A stretch of 64,000 nt of DNA from Ferruginibacter sp. (GCA_014379625.1 JACMLJ010000003.1:1-64000); one strand, 5' to 3'. Numbered from the stretch's first letter, positions 28,860 through 37,681 are shown. Numbers and translations: made by a program. The notes: generated by a model from the sequence alone, not told the origin.

Positions 28860-28951
28860 ATGGAACTTTTTCCAAAAGTAGGAATAATACAGGTATCCTT
28901 CCTTTATGAAAAGTTTCTTCAGTTGAATGGCTGCCTTCCAAAAAAGAAGTT

Positions 28952-29383
28952 TTACAATAGATTATTATCCTTTTCCATTGCTGATTCTTCACCGGAATTA
29001 TTAGAGGATCCCTTAACTGCATTTTCTGTTGCAGAAGCTTTGCCCGTATAAACCAGCAGCACTGCCAATAAGATAAGGTGTATTTTTTTAAGAACCGGTA
29101 TATACATCATCCGGCCGAAACTCATTTTGTTGATATTGTTCTCCGCCAGTACAATTCCTTTAAAAACTAATTGGCAGGCGATAAAGAAAATCCACACCAC
29201 CAGCAGGATTTTATAATGCAATTCAAAACCTTCGCCAATCGTAAAAGGGAATTCATAAAAAAATAGCCGGACAAGTATATACAATAAGGTAGAATAAAGC
29301 AAGGCAATGAAAAAAGAATTTTTTAAAAACACGGTAATTTTACTGCTCAAGAGCCGGTTGATTTGTTGATGAATAGGTTGCAT
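28952..29383 (-). CDS. Small integral membrane protein, unknown function
   Basis: 143 residues with three hydrophobic segments (about 22-45, 58-80 and 100-118), then a polar acidic tail of 25 residues (TENAVKGSSNNSGEESAMEKDN). No family recognised. It lies between the enoyl-CoA hydratase and a lipoprotein gene on the same strand, with gaps of 90-110 bases. The membrane topology and the ordinary codon use support a real gene. Confidence 0.6.
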   Translation of the reverse strand: MQPIHQQINRLLSSKITVFLKNSFFIALLYSTLLYILVRLFFYEFPFTIGEGFELHYKILLVVWIFFIACQLVFKGIVLAENNINKMSFGRMMYIPVLKKIHLILLAVLLVYTGKASATENAVKGSSNNSGEESAMEKDNNLL

Positions 29384-29494
29384 ACTTTATTATTTTAAGA
29401 CTTTTATTATCGGTACATCAGTCCGCATTAAGTTCCATTTTATTCTTAGTTGTGCAATATCTTTCAAAATAAGATGAACTATTTGGCGCTGTCA

Positions 29495-30088
29495 TTATGG
29501 GATATCAATAATGGAAATGGTAAAAGAATTTTCAATAGTTCCGCTTCCGTACTTATCCCAGAATTTTACCGCTACTTTATATTCCTGGTCAAAGTCCATT
29601 GGTTTGCCCGTGTTAACTGTGCATTTCAGGTATTCTGCATCTTCTTTATTATAAATGCCTGCGTTATTTTTAAATAGGTCTGCTTCATTTAGCAATTCGT
29701 TTCCTTTGCTGTCTGTTATCCGTAATGAACAACCAATGGATATTTTATCGTTTTTTACCACCAGGCCTTTTACATTTTCATTCACCACCACAAACTTTTC
29801 TCCCAACGGTATTTGTGTATGCCCGAGTTTTTCTTCATTCATTATTATCACGGTATTAGCGGGTTTTATTTTGCTGTAACTGGTAACCATGCCAGTATTC
29901 AGGTCCTTGCTTATGCCAGCCAGGGGTTGTCCGTTACAGGCATACAACAATAATGCGGGAATAAACAATACGGATATCTTTTTGAACACAAGCTGAATTT
30001 TGTCTGCAATGTTAAACTGAATGGCACCCTTTGTTTTTAGTGCCTTTAACCGGTTATTTTCAATTAAGGGGATAATATTTGATTTCAT
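29495..30088 (-). CDS. Putative lipoprotein, unknown function
   Basis: 197 residues from the ATG at 30088. A lipobox-like LLLYAC follows a hydrophobic stretch at residues 38-52. This is unusually far in: if translation starts at the GTG at 29989, the product becomes MFKKISVLFIPALLLYAC..., a standard lipoprotein signal of 18 residues. That start is more plausible for function, while the upstream 33 residues may be untranslated. The rest looks like a beta-sandwich (KFVVVNENVKGLVVKNDKISIGCSLRITDSKGNELL). No known family; envelope location inferred. Confidence 0.6.
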   Translation of the reverse strand: MKSNIIPLIENNRLKALKTKGAIQFNIADKIQLVFKKISVLFIPALLLYACNGQPLAGISKDLNTGMVTSYSKIKPANTVIIMNEEKLGHTQIPLGEKFVVVNENVKGLVVKNDKISIGCSLRITDSKGNELLNEADLFKNNAGIYNKEDAEYLKCTVNTGKPMDFDQEYKVAVKFWDKYGSGTIENSFTISIIDIP

Positions 30089-30157
30089 AATTGATTGATG
30101 AATGTGCTTAGATGATGCCTGGGAAATGTTGTGGTGAACACTATGTAGTATTTAAAA

Positions 30158-30187
30158 CAAGGCGGGCTTAGCAATAAACCCGCCTTG
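30158..30187 (-). terminator. Hairpin after the DUF2807-like gene
   Basis: Perfect 9-bp arms CAAGGCGGG (30158-30166) and CCCGCCTTG (30179-30187). On the minus strand it is followed by TTTTAAA, a short T run, 48 bases after the stop of the gene at 30236. Confidence 0.6.
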
Positions 30188-30235
30188 CGGAAACACAGTA
30201 ACTAAAAGCGGAAACGCTACGGCTTTGATGATGTT

Positions 30236-30709
30236 TTAGTTGGCCGAAGTTTCAAGCGGGAAATCCCCAATGGTATTCACATTTACATATCCTGATGTCT
30301 GAATAGTTGATTTACCGTCACCATTGATGGTTACCTCCAGCATTTCATTGGCTAGTATCCCTGTACTGCTTACAGAGGAACCGCCGTGTATGTACACAGT
30401 TGCCAGGGATTTGGAGGGAACATACACGAGGACTTTATCCTTAAAGAAATCGTCTGAAGAACTGGTGATGGTTAATTCTCCATTATTGATTTTAACCATC
30501 GTGTTTTCCACATCTGTTTTTCCACCGACAATTTGTATCTCATTCAATTCTTTGTCGGTAAGTATTACTTCTACATTATTGTAAATTTTCAATGATGTTA
30601 CAATTTCATCCGTGCTAATTTTTTTTACTGTTGTAATGTCCAGGGTATTCGTTTGAGCAAATGAGCTTGCTGCTATGGTCATTACCAGTATTAATGATAA
30701 CTTTTTCAT
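30236..30709 (-). CDS. Secreted GIN-domain (DUF2807-like) protein
   Basis: 157 residues with a signal peptide (MKKLSLILVMTIAASSFAQ). The mature part has the right-handed beta-repeat feel of the GIN/DUF2807 family: LKIYNNVEVILTD, NGELTITSSSDDFFKDKVLVYVP, LATVYIHGGSSV, LEVTINGDGKSTIQTSG. Those proteins usually run to about 220 residues; this one is shorter and may have one fewer repeat. Periplasmic or surface; function unknown. Confidence 0.7.
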   Translation of the reverse strand: MKKLSLILVMTIAASSFAQTNTLDITTVKKISTDEIVTSLKIYNNVEVILTDKELNEIQIVGGKTDVENTMVKINNGELTITSSSDDFFKDKVLVYVPSKSLATVYIHGGSSVSSTGILANEMLEVTINGDGKSTIQTSGYVNVNTIGDFPLETSAN

Positions 30710-31269
30710 GATTTTTAATTATTTAATTTTTATTTCGATGTAAAATTGCACCAGTTTTTACTTCTTCGAAAGCGAAAATGGCTAAAGCGCCGTTTTATTA
30801 ATGTGAAGTGTATTTTCTGATTGATGAATTGTAATTGCCAGCAGGGATAAGGCTGTAAAAGAGGGACTTTATCATTGTTTTTTATGCGGATGGAAGGAAG
30901 TAGCCGACATTTATAGCTTTCTTGCAACAAAACTTACAATATAGTTCAATAACGGGGGCAACGGGATAGGGCGGGTACTTAAAGCTCTTATTATACCAGC
31001 GGGTTCGTGTTGGCAGTGAACGGATGCCGGTAGATGAGGATGGGGATTTTATTGGCCTTCTGAGTGATCAATTTAGAGAGTTGATGATCCCTGATCGTTC
31101 AGTCGGTCGCTTAGGGTTGAAGATGCGAATAGTATAAATTGCCGCCTTATTTATTGGTTCTTAATTTTTCTAATTGGGTAATATCCCAGGTGTCCCTGGG
31201 TCTGCGGGAATACAATTTAACTGCTATCAAATGACTTAAATATTTTGATGCTTTTTTCCATACATAAAT
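30710..31269. other. Intergenic region, no confident gene
   Basis: About 560 bases. On the + strand a short open stretch (ATG at 31024 to TAA at 31135-31137) encodes MPVDEDGDFIGLLSDQF and continues for 38 codons in all; it has a coding look but no match I recognise and may be a gene remnant. Nothing else stands out. Confidence 0.4.
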
Positions 31270-31689
31270 TTAAAAACTTCTATGCTCCTGCACCCAATCT
31301 TTTATGTAAGCCGCAATATCGGTAGTGGTTGTTCCCGGTGGAAATAATTTACCCACCCCCAGTTCGTTCAGCTCCTTCATATCATCATCAGGTATAATTC
31401 CGCCTCCCGTTAACAGCACGTCATTCATTTCCTTTTCCTTCATCAGTTTTATTATTTTCGGAAAAATGGTATTGTGGGCGCCACTTAAAATGCTGATGCC
31501 AATCGCATCCACATCTTCCTGCAGGGCAGCATTGACCACCATTTCGGGCGTTTGCCGAAGGCCGGTATAAATTACTTCCATACCTGCATCCCTTAAGGCA
31601 GTGGCAATAATTTTTGCACCCCGGTCATGTCCATCCAAACCACATTTTGCAACCAACACGCGAATGGGACGTTTAATTTCGGCAATCAT
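31270..31689 (-). CDS. Stand-alone B12-binding protein (methylmalonyl-CoA mutase C-terminal domain type)
   Basis: 139 residues forming just a cobalamin-binding Rossmann domain. The base-off binding motif DxHxxG is GLDGHDRG (about residues 18-25), followed by the conserved SILSGAH and [12 protein letters not shown]. This equals the C-terminal domain of methylmalonyl-CoA mutase and of related acyl-CoA mutases whose B12 domain is a separate subunit. It lies 73 bases after gltX on the same strand. The catalytic partner is not in the window; a methylmalonyl-CoA epimerase gene is at 8929. Confidence 0.9.
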   Translation of the reverse strand: MIAEIKRPIRVLVAKCGLDGHDRGAKIIATALRDAGMEVIYTGLRQTPEMVVNAALQEDVDAIGISILSGAHNTIFPKIIKLMKEKEMNDVLLTGGGIIPDDDMKELNELGVGKLFPPGTTTTDIAAYIKDWVQEHRSF

Positions 31690-31762
31690 CAGCTATCTTT
31701 TAAATTATTGTAAAGTAAATCTGTTCGCTGTGTTTCAGCACATCAGCGCATTAGCCAATCAG

Positions 31763-33307
31763 CTACTTATTAAAAGCCCCGTTAAATACAACCAATGCAT
31801 TTTCAATCCTTTTGATCGTTTCTTCTTTACCGATGGTTTCTGCAATTATAAACAATGCAGGGCCGGTTTTACTACCTACAAGCATTACCCGAAGGATCAT
31901 TTGCAGTTCTCCCACTTTTATATTTTTTTGAGTGGCGGATGATTTAAATAATTCTTCAATTGAAACAGCTTCCCAGGTTACTAGTTCTTCGAACTGACAG
32001 ATGATCCCGATAAAATATTCCTTTTTGCCTTCATCCCATTTGGGCTTCACGGCTGCTTCATCAAAGGATTTGGGCGATTCAAAGAAGAAAATCCCCTGGG
32101 TATAAAAATCGGTTAATAATGTACAGCGTTCCTTTATTAAATTCATCACCTGGTGTAAATAACGTGCATCAGTAACCGAAACTCCCTTTTCTTCAAATAT
32201 TTCGTTTACCCTTTTCTCATAGTGCTCAACATCCAGCTTTTTGATCCATTCGTGGTTGAACCATTTCGCCTTCTCAAAATCAAATTTAGCGCCTCCCTTA
32301 TGAACCCTTTCAATACTGAATTTATCTACCAGGTCGTCCAAAGAAAATATTTCCTGTTCTGTTCCATCATTCCATCCCAGCACAGCCAGCAGGTTGATAA
32401 ATGCTTCCGGTAAAAAACCTAACTCTTTAAATCCTTTTGCTATGTCATGTGTAACAGGGTCAATCCAATCCATGGCATACACCGGGAAGCCCAGCCGGTC
32501 ACCGTCCCGCTTGCTTAATTTTCCATTTCCATCGGGCTTCAATATCAATGGAAGGTGGGCCCACTGGGGCATTTCATCGAGACCAAAAAGGCATTTCCAT
32601 AATAATATATGTACGGGTGCGCTGGGGAGCCATTCTTCTCCCCTGAAGGCGTGGCTTATCTTCATTAAATAATCGTCTACCACAACGGCCAGGTGATAGG
32701 TGGGCATACCATCGGCTTTCAACAACACTTTATCATCTACATTATTCGTGTCAAACTCCATTTCACCCCTGATCATATCGGCAAATTGTACAAACTCGTC
32801 AGGATTTACTTTTATCCTGATCACATAGGGTGTTCCGGATTTAAGTAATGTATTAGTTTCGGCCGGCAATAACCGCAACGAATTATTCATGTTCATTCTT
32901 ACGTGATGGTCGTATTGCAGGCTGTTGCTACCCGCTGATTTCAGTTTTTCCCTCATGGCATCCAGTTCTGCGGGGGTGTCAAATGCGTAGTAGGCATGGC
33001 CATTTTTTACTAACTGTTCCGCGTATTTCCGGTAACCATCCTTTCTTTCGCTTTGACGATAAGGGGCATAGGGGCCTCCATGCAACGCACTTTCGTCTGG
33101 TACCAGGCCGCACCAGTTTAAGCAGTCGAAAATGTATTTTTCTGCCCCTGCTACAAGTCTTGCCTGGTCGGTATCTTCAATTCTAACAATAAAATCGCCC
33201 CCATATTTTTTGGCGTATAAATAATTAAATAACACGGTCCTAACGCCGCCCAGATGAAGGCCGCCTGTTGGACTTGGGGCAAACCGAACTCTTACTTTAT
33301 CAAACAT
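31763..33307 (-). CDS. gltX: Glutamyl-tRNA synthetase
   Basis: 514 residues, class I synthetase. The HIGH-type motif is HLGG (18-21) in APSPTGGLHLGGVRT; the KMSKS-type loop is KLSKRDGD. It charges tRNA-Glu, and in genomes without GlnRS also tRNA-Gln. The frame is open for 21 more codons upstream, but the ATG at 33307 begins exactly at the conserved N-terminus and lies 4 bases after a TATCTTTG promoter element, so it is preferred. Confidence 0.95.
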   Translation of the reverse strand: MFDKVRVRFAPSPTGGLHLGGVRTVLFNYLYAKKYGGDFIVRIEDTDQARLVAGAEKYIFDCLNWCGLVPDESALHGGPYAPYRQSERKDGYRKYAEQLVKNGHAYYAFDTPAELDAMREKLKSAGSNSLQYDHHVRMNMNNSLRLLPAETNTLLKSGTPYVIRIKVNPDEFVQFADMIRGEMEFDTNNVDDKVLLKADGMPTYHLAVVVDDYLMKISHAFRGEEWLPSAPVHILLWKCLFGLDEMPQWAHLPLILKPDGNGKLSKRDGDRLGFPVYAMDWIDPVTHDIAKGFKELGFLPEAFINLLAVLGWNDGTEQEIFSLDDLVDKFSIERVHKGGAKFDFEKAKWFNHEWIKKLDVEHYEKRVNEIFEEKGVSVTDARYLHQVMNLIKERCTLLTDFYTQGIFFFESPKSFDEAAVKPKWDEGKKEYFIGIICQFEELVTWEAVSIEELFKSSATQKNIKVGELQMILRVMLVGSKTGPALFIIAETIGKEETIKRIENALVVFNGAFNK

Positions 33308-33311
33308 TCTG

Positions 33312-33319
33312 CAAAGATA
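33312..33319 (-). promoter_or_regulatory. -7 promoter element just before gltX
   Basis: On the minus strand TATCTTTG (TAnnTTTG) ends 4 bases before the ATG at 33307. It decides the start codon and implies a nearly leaderless transcript. Confidence 0.5.
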
Positions 33320-33480
33320 AGCTTGGAAGCAAAGGGCAGGAAAATAAAAATTTGGTCCCAGGGTTAACAACCGGCCTGGCGGCTTGCGAAATTTTGCAAG
33401 GGGGTTACAAACAATTAAAGCGTGCTAAAGGCTGGCAACACAAGCGATCGTATAAATTTCCCTTGAAAAAAATTGGGATA

Positions 33481-33506
33481 AAAAAAACGCCATTCCGGCG
33501 TTTTCT
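33481..33506 (-). terminator. Terminator after the lipoprotein gene
   Basis: AAAACGCC/GGCGTTTT arms (33484-33491, 33497-33504), loop ATTCC. On the minus strand it is followed by further T; on the + strand TTTTCTGTTTTT follows, so it may act in both directions. Confidence 0.75.
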
Positions 33507-33533
33507 GTTTTTAACAAATCCTATTCTTTCCTT

Positions 33534-34379
33534 TTACCGGAGTAAAATAGTTCTTGGTGTTCCTCCATTTATGGAGATCGTGGCTATATTATTACAATCG
33601 CCATTACCAAAATCAATCAGGGCTGTGTGATTAGGGCCGCTTAATTGTATACTTCCTTTAGTTATGTTTTCGCAGATGGTTTTCTTTTGCAAAGGGTCAA
33701 TGATGGTAGAAGTTCTGGTTACGCCATTTGCGTTGGTAACGCTGCTATTGCCAGTGATAGAAAAAATATCATCTAACAAATTCCTCGGGGTAGCGTATCC
33801 GGCTGTTTGAACTACAGTTTTTATTCCACTATGTAACCAGTAAACTCCGGAGGGTGCGGTGATTTTTCCATTTTCCACTTTACGCTGCCATCCTTTAATT
33901 GTGGCAGTGCTGTTATTGGTCCAGGTAATGATACCCTCTTTTTTAAAGCCATTTACATAGTATCCGTCAAAAGTTAATACGGAAGTGCTTCCTGTTTTTC
34001 TTAAAGAATCTGAAAGGGTAATTCTTATTATTCCTTTACGGAAAATTCCATTTCCGGAAGTACAACCCGTTCCAAAATCTATTTTAATTGTTTTTGGAAA
34101 ACCTATAAGGGGTGTTACCGTTACGCTGGCGCAGCCCAATATCCCCATTGATTCAAATGGAGTAGCAGGTGTTTCCCCAACTAGTCCCTGCTCCGTAGCG
34201 GCTTCTATATAAATATCATTGGCATCTTCGGTAAGGTTATCTGCAACGGCCTGGTCGGTACTTAATTCAAAAGTAGTTTCCATTTCAGCTTTGGTGGCGG
34301 AATCGTCTTTTTTACATGATGTAAACCCGATTAGGAAGGAAGCAACTGCTATTGCAATTACCAGATTTTTTGTTTTCAT
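33534..34379 (-). CDS. Lipoprotein, unknown function
   Basis: 281 residues. Signal peptide with lipobox GFTSC; the mature lipoprotein would begin CKKDDSATK, a form typical of Bacteroidota surface lipoproteins (charged residues just after Cys). The rest is rich in Thr, Ser, Gly and Ile with phrases such as IKIDFGTGC and ALIDFGNGDCNN, which recur near the middle and the end and may be two halves of a duplicated beta-sheet unit. No enzyme motif recognised. Outer-membrane location inferred. Confidence 0.8.
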   Translation of the reverse strand: MKTKNLVIAIAVASFLIGFTSCKKDDSATKAEMETTFELSTDQAVADNLTEDANDIYIEAATEQGLVGETPATPFESMGILGCASVTVTPLIGFPKTIKIDFGTGCTSGNGIFRKGIIRITLSDSLRKTGSTSVLTFDGYYVNGFKKEGIITWTNNSTATIKGWQRKVENGKITAPSGVYWLHSGIKTVVQTAGYATPRNLLDDIFSITGNSSVTNANGVTRTSTIIDPLQKKTICENITKGSIQLSGPNHTALIDFGNGDCNNIATISINGGTPRTILLR

Positions 34380-34459
34380 AATTTTAATTTTTTTGGTTTA
34401 GGTTTTAGTGCCGGCATAGGACAGGATACTTTAATATGGGTTTAATCAGTATTTAAAAA

Positions 34460-34467
34460 TAAATTTG
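34460..34467 (+). promoter_or_regulatory. -7 promoter element just before the deacetylase gene
   Basis: TAAATTTG (TAnnTTTG) ends 4 bases before the ATG at 34472, the same spacing as before gltX. Confidence 0.5.
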
Positions 34468-34471
34468 CCCA

Positions 34472-35098
34472 ATGTTTTATTTTGTAAAAACGCCAGGTTG
34501 GTTAAAAAAATTGTACGGTGAATGTATCTGGCAAATGCCAGCCCAGCAAAAAATCATTTATTTAACATTTGATGATGGCCCGCATCATGAGGCCACTCCC
34601 TTTGTATTGGATGTATTAAAAAAGCACCAGGCAAAAGCCACTTTTTTTTGTATAGGTAAAAATGTACTGGAGCAGCCTGCGGTGTATGAAAGAATTATTT
34701 CAGAAGGGCACGCGGTGGGTAACCATACTTTTAATCACCTGAATGGTTGGAAAACAACTGATGAAGTTTATATGGAAAATATTTCGGAAGCAAAAAAATA
34801 TATTGATTCCGCACTGTTTCGTCCGCCTTATGGCAGGATAACTAAATTTCAACTTAAACTGTTATCGAATTACCAGTATCAGCTTACACCCATCATGTGG
34901 ACAGTATTGAGTGGCGACTTTGATCTAAGGCTTAGCAAAGAGCATTGCCTGCGAAATGTTTTGAAAAAATCGGGTAGCGGCTCTATCGTAGTATTCCATG
35001 ATAGTGAAAAAGCATTTGAAAGACTGGTATTTTCTTTACCAAAAATGCTGGAATATTTCACGGCGCAGGGATATCGTTTTGAAAAAATTGTTATCTGA
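34472..35098 (+). CDS. Polysaccharide deacetylase (NodB/CE4 family)
   Basis: 208 residues. The CE4 motifs are complete: LTFDDGPH (catalytic D34 and metal ligand D35), HTFNHL (H85 and H89), FRPPYGR, and the final FHDS histidine-aspartate. No signal peptide, although the N-terminus has a short hydrophobic start. Such enzymes remove acetyl groups from chitin oligomers, peptidoglycan GlcNAc or exopolysaccharide. The gene is alone with its own promoter and terminator; the substrate is open. Confidence 0.9.
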   Translation: MFYFVKTPGWLKKLYGECIWQMPAQQKIIYLTFDDGPHHEATPFVLDVLKKHQAKATFFCIGKNVLEQPAVYERIISEGHAVGNHTFNHLNGWKTTDEVYMENISEAKKYIDSALFRPPYGRITKFQLKLLSNYQYQLTPIMWTVLSGDFDLRLSKEHCLRNVLKKSGSGSIVVFHDSEKAFERLVFSLPKMLEYFTAQGYRFEKIVI

Positions 35099-35133
35099 TG
35101 CGAAAAATCTCAAGAATGGCTCAAAAAAAGAAT

Positions 35134-35163
35134 GGGCCTGGGTAGAAACCCTGGCCCGTTTTT
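35134..35163 (+). terminator. Terminator after the deacetylase gene
   Basis: Arms GGGCCTGGGT (35134-35143) and ACCCTGGCCC (35148-35157), one mismatch, followed by GTTTTT. Confidence 0.75.
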
Positions 35164-35391
35164 AATCCGTACCCTATGAAAACTGACCGAAAGATACAAA
35201 GTTGTTTTTAAATTAACAATATATTTTTTTAACAAATTTTTCCCCATTTAAAATGAAATTATAATGTATATTCTTTTTGGGATTGGTATACCATTTAAAG
35301 GCTTCAACTCAGTTCAAAAGGTTCGGCTACGCTGTGTACAACTGGCTGCTCCGTTACGTATTTTTGATTAGTTTTTTACTTTACTTACAAC

Positions 35392-36159
35392 ATGATTATA
35401 ACAGATACACATTGCCATCTTTATTCGGAAGAGTTTGCAAACGATATTGCAGAGGTAATACAAAGAGCTGAAAAAGAAGGGATTACCAGGTACTATTTGC
35501 CGGCCATAGACAGTACATCAATTGCCGCTATGATGGAACTTGAACAACGTTTTCCAGGTAACTGTATTGCCATGATGGGGCTACACCCCTGTTCTGTAAA
35601 GGAGAATTTTGAAAAAGAATTGAATATAGTTCGGAAATGGCTGGTTAAACGGAAATTTGCCGCAGTAGGTGAAATCGGGCTTGATTATTATTGGGATAAA
35701 ACCTTTATGGCAGAGCAGGCTATAGCATTTAAAACTCAAATCGAGTGGTCGATACAATACGGAATGCCCGTTTCTATCCATACGCGGAATGCAATGCAGG
35801 ACACCATTGATATCATTAAAGAATATGTACCCAAAGGCGTGAGAGGTATATTTCATTGTTTTAGTGGCAGTTATGAAATTGCAAAAGAGATCATCGGAGC
35901 CGGGTTCTATCTTGGGATAGGCGGGGTGCTTACTTATAAAAATGCAGGGTTAGCAGAGGTTCTTGCGAAAATTGATTTGCAATACCTTGTGTTAGAAACG
36001 GATGCACCTTACTTAACCCCGGTTCCTTTCAGGGGTAAAAGAAACGAAAGCAGTTATTTGAAATACATAATTGCGAAACTCGCAGAAGTTAAAAATTGTT
36101 CTGTTGAGGAGGTAGCGGCAGTTACCACTGCAAATGCTGAAAAAATATTCGCCTTATAA
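35392..36159 (+). CDS. tatD: TatD-family metal-dependent hydrolase (DNase)
   Basis: 255 residues, usual for the family. The first motif ITDTHCHL gives metal ligands H7 and H9; GEIGLDYYW, SIHTRNA, FHCFSGS and ETDAPYL follow as in TatD/YcfH. It acts as a 3'-5' nuclease in DNA repair and turnover in the proteins studied. It lies before tRNA-Ser in the same direction. Confidence 0.93.
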   Translation: MIITDTHCHLYSEEFANDIAEVIQRAEKEGITRYYLPAIDSTSIAAMMELEQRFPGNCIAMMGLHPCSVKENFEKELNIVRKWLVKRKFAAVGEIGLDYYWDKTFMAEQAIAFKTQIEWSIQYGMPVSIHTRNAMQDTIDIIKEYVPKGVRGIFHCFSGSYEIAKEIIGAGFYLGIGGVLTYKNAGLAEVLAKIDLQYLVLETDAPYLTPVPFRGKRNESSYLKYIIAKLAEVKNCSVEEVAAVTTANAEKIFAL

Positions 36160-36171
36160 GGATCGAAACTG

Positions 36172-36179
36172 TATTTTTG
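36172..36179 (+). promoter_or_regulatory. Possible -7 element for tRNA-Ser
   Basis: TATTTTTG matches TAnnTTTG, 93 bases before the tRNA and just after tatD. No -33 element is clear. Confidence 0.35.
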
Positions 36180-36272
36180 CATCCCGAAAAACAGTTTGCC
36201 TGTGGCGGACCTACGTTGAGATACAATCAGGAAAACATCTCGGTGTGAGGCCCGATAATTATATCGTTTAAT

Positions 36273-36359
36273 GGAGACTTGTCCGAGTGGTTGAAGGAGC
36301 ACGCCTGGAAAGTGTGTATAGGGGAAACTCTATCAAGGGTTCGAATCCCTTAGTCTCCG
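36273..36359 (+). tRNA. tRNA-Ser(GGA)
   Basis: 87 bases with a 7-bp acceptor stem (GGAGACT 36273-36279 with AGTCTCC 36352-36358) and discriminator G36359. The anticodon arm is CACGC-CTGGAAA-GTGTG, giving anticodon GGA, which reads UCC and UCU. A long variable arm (about TATAGGGGAAACTCTA) marks the class II serine type. The T loop is GGTTCGAATCC. CCA is not encoded. Confidence 0.95.
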
Positions 36360-36380
36360 CCCCTAATGCATCAAAATTAA

Positions 36381-36422
36381 CTAAAACGCTATAATTCAAA
36401 AGATTATGGCGTTTTAGTTTTT
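36381..36422 (+). terminator. Terminator after tRNA-Ser
   Basis: 15-bp arms (36381-36395 and 36403-36417) with one G-U pair, loop of 7, followed by TTTTT. Confidence 0.8.
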
Positions 36423-36600
36423 ACTCACTTTATCAAATTATGCAGCATTTCGCATATAAAAGGGAATAATTAGGGAGTTGGAAAATAGTTCAAACTGAAC
36501 TCCGGAATTCCCTTAAAACCATTGATTTTACTACGTTTTATTGCTTTTATCCTCTATTAATTTTATTTATTTATTATCAGCAAGGTCAACCCTTCTGCCA

Positions 36601-36740
36601 AAGCTCGTTGAGAGACATTGCTGGCAAGAGAGGAAGTATTTCATTTATGTCTGAAATCTCCTACCGATGGCGCAATATCCTCGCCCCGGCTATAGCTCGT
36701 TGAGACACATCGCTGGAAAGAGAACCTCTATTTCATATTA
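36601..36740. repeat. Interspersed repeat copy, left of the Uma2 gene
   Basis: Two 45-base units starting CTCGTTGAGA (36604 and 36696) frame an inverted-type segment with GGCGCAATATCCTCGCCCC. Bases 36641-36720 align with 37526-37600 on the other side of the Uma2 gene at about three in four positions. Confidence 0.65.
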
Positions 36741-37322
36741 GCTTTGTACCCTGGTAAACTTCGTGTAACTCCAATTGAAAGCCGACGGTTTTGATGGTAA
36801 GAAATTCATTGGGTTTTGAATATTCATCCAGTTGCCAGTGTCCTTCTTCATTAATGCGGAAGATTTCCACATTAACTGATTCTGAATCTACCAGCACATA
36901 TTCTTTTAGTGTTGGAATATCGCGGTATAGTTTAAATTTTGTACCACGGTCATAATCCCTGGTAGCGGGAGACAATATTTCGATCAATACTGAAGGCCGG
37001 ATGGCAGTATCATTATCTTCACCGGAATTTAGAATATCGCCACAAATAATTGAAATATCTGGATAGGTAAATAAGGTATTTTCGGGGATATGGATCCTTA
37101 AGTCACTCCCATACGGTCTGCAGGGATGGCCTCTTAGTCGTGAAGCAAGTTGCCCAAATAAATTGCTGAATAAGATGTTGTGCCTCGGGCTGGCACCCGC
37201 CATAGCAAATATTTCGCCATTGTAGTATTCATGCTTTTGTTCAGCAGTATATTCCATTTGCAAAAAGCTTCAATGGTATATTTTTGCCTCTCATATGCGG
37301 TTGCGGGTTCGTTTAATTCCAT
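36733..37322 (-). pseudogene. Uma2-family nuclease gene broken by a frameshift
   Basis: Uma2/DUF820 proteins have a PD-(D/E)XK-like fold. The main part (36733-37263) reads [45 protein letters not shown] and [10 protein letters not shown], all diagnostic. The normal N-terminus is present just upstream but in another frame: from ATG 37322 it reads [20 protein letters not shown]. The frames join at a run of five A on the + strand (37262-37266, T on the coding strand); one more T would restore a single protein of about 196 residues reading [19 protein letters not shown]. This may be a true mutation, a sequencing error in a homopolymer, or slippage. Confidence 0.8.
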
Positions 37323-37384
37323 ATTCAAATATAATTATATGACTGAATACTGCCAAAAGCTAACTGGTTCATTACAAATTGTCG

Positions 37385-37445
37385 CTGCCTTTTATTCCTG
37401 CCAACGTCTTTCCATGAGCCTGAAGAAAGGCCGAGGAAGCTGCGT
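37385..37445. repeat. Interspersed repeat copy in inverted orientation
   Basis: The reverse complement reads CGCAGCTTCCTCGGC...GGCTCATGGAAAGACGTTGGCAGGAA, matching the copies at 36653-36720 and 37554-37600. It lies upstream of the Uma2 gene. Confidence 0.5.
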
Positions 37446-37510
37446 TTATGCTGATTAAGCTTTGTCCTTATAAAATTTAATTTTCTTCAATGAGATTATT
37501 AAAAAATGAT

Positions 37511-37610
37511 AGAGAGAGGGAGCTTTCATCTATATCTGAAACCTCCTACTTACGGCGCAACTTCCTCGCCCCAGGGCTCGTTGAGAACGTTGCTGGGAAG
37601 TGGCGGCCCA
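37511..37610. repeat. Interspersed repeat copy, right of the Uma2 gene
   Basis: Direct copy of the segment at 36628-36720: TCATCTATATCTGAAACCTC, then GGCGCAACTTCCTCGCCCC and GGCTCGTTGAGAACGTTGCTGG. The Uma2 gene lies between the two direct copies. Confidence 0.65.
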
Positions 37611-37627
37611 GACGATTCCGGAAAAGG

Positions 37628-37658
37628 CAAAAAAAATCCTCCCGGTTATCGGGAGGAT
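37628..37658 (-). terminator. Terminator after the OmpA-family gene
   Basis: ATCCTCCC/GGGAGGAT arms (37636-37643, 37651-37658) with eight T following on the minus strand, 24 bases after the stop. Confidence 0.85.
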
Positions 37659-37681
37659 CATATTGTACAGTATTTTAAAAA

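Noticed and set aside
31024..31137. 38-codon open frame starting MPVDEDGDFIGLLSDQF
   Set aside because: No recognisable family, no clear ribosome binding site or promoter. Mentioned as a possible remnant only.
36601..37610. Repeats near the Uma2 gene considered as a CRISPR array
   Set aside because: Copies differ in spacing, orientation and sequence, and no cas gene is present.
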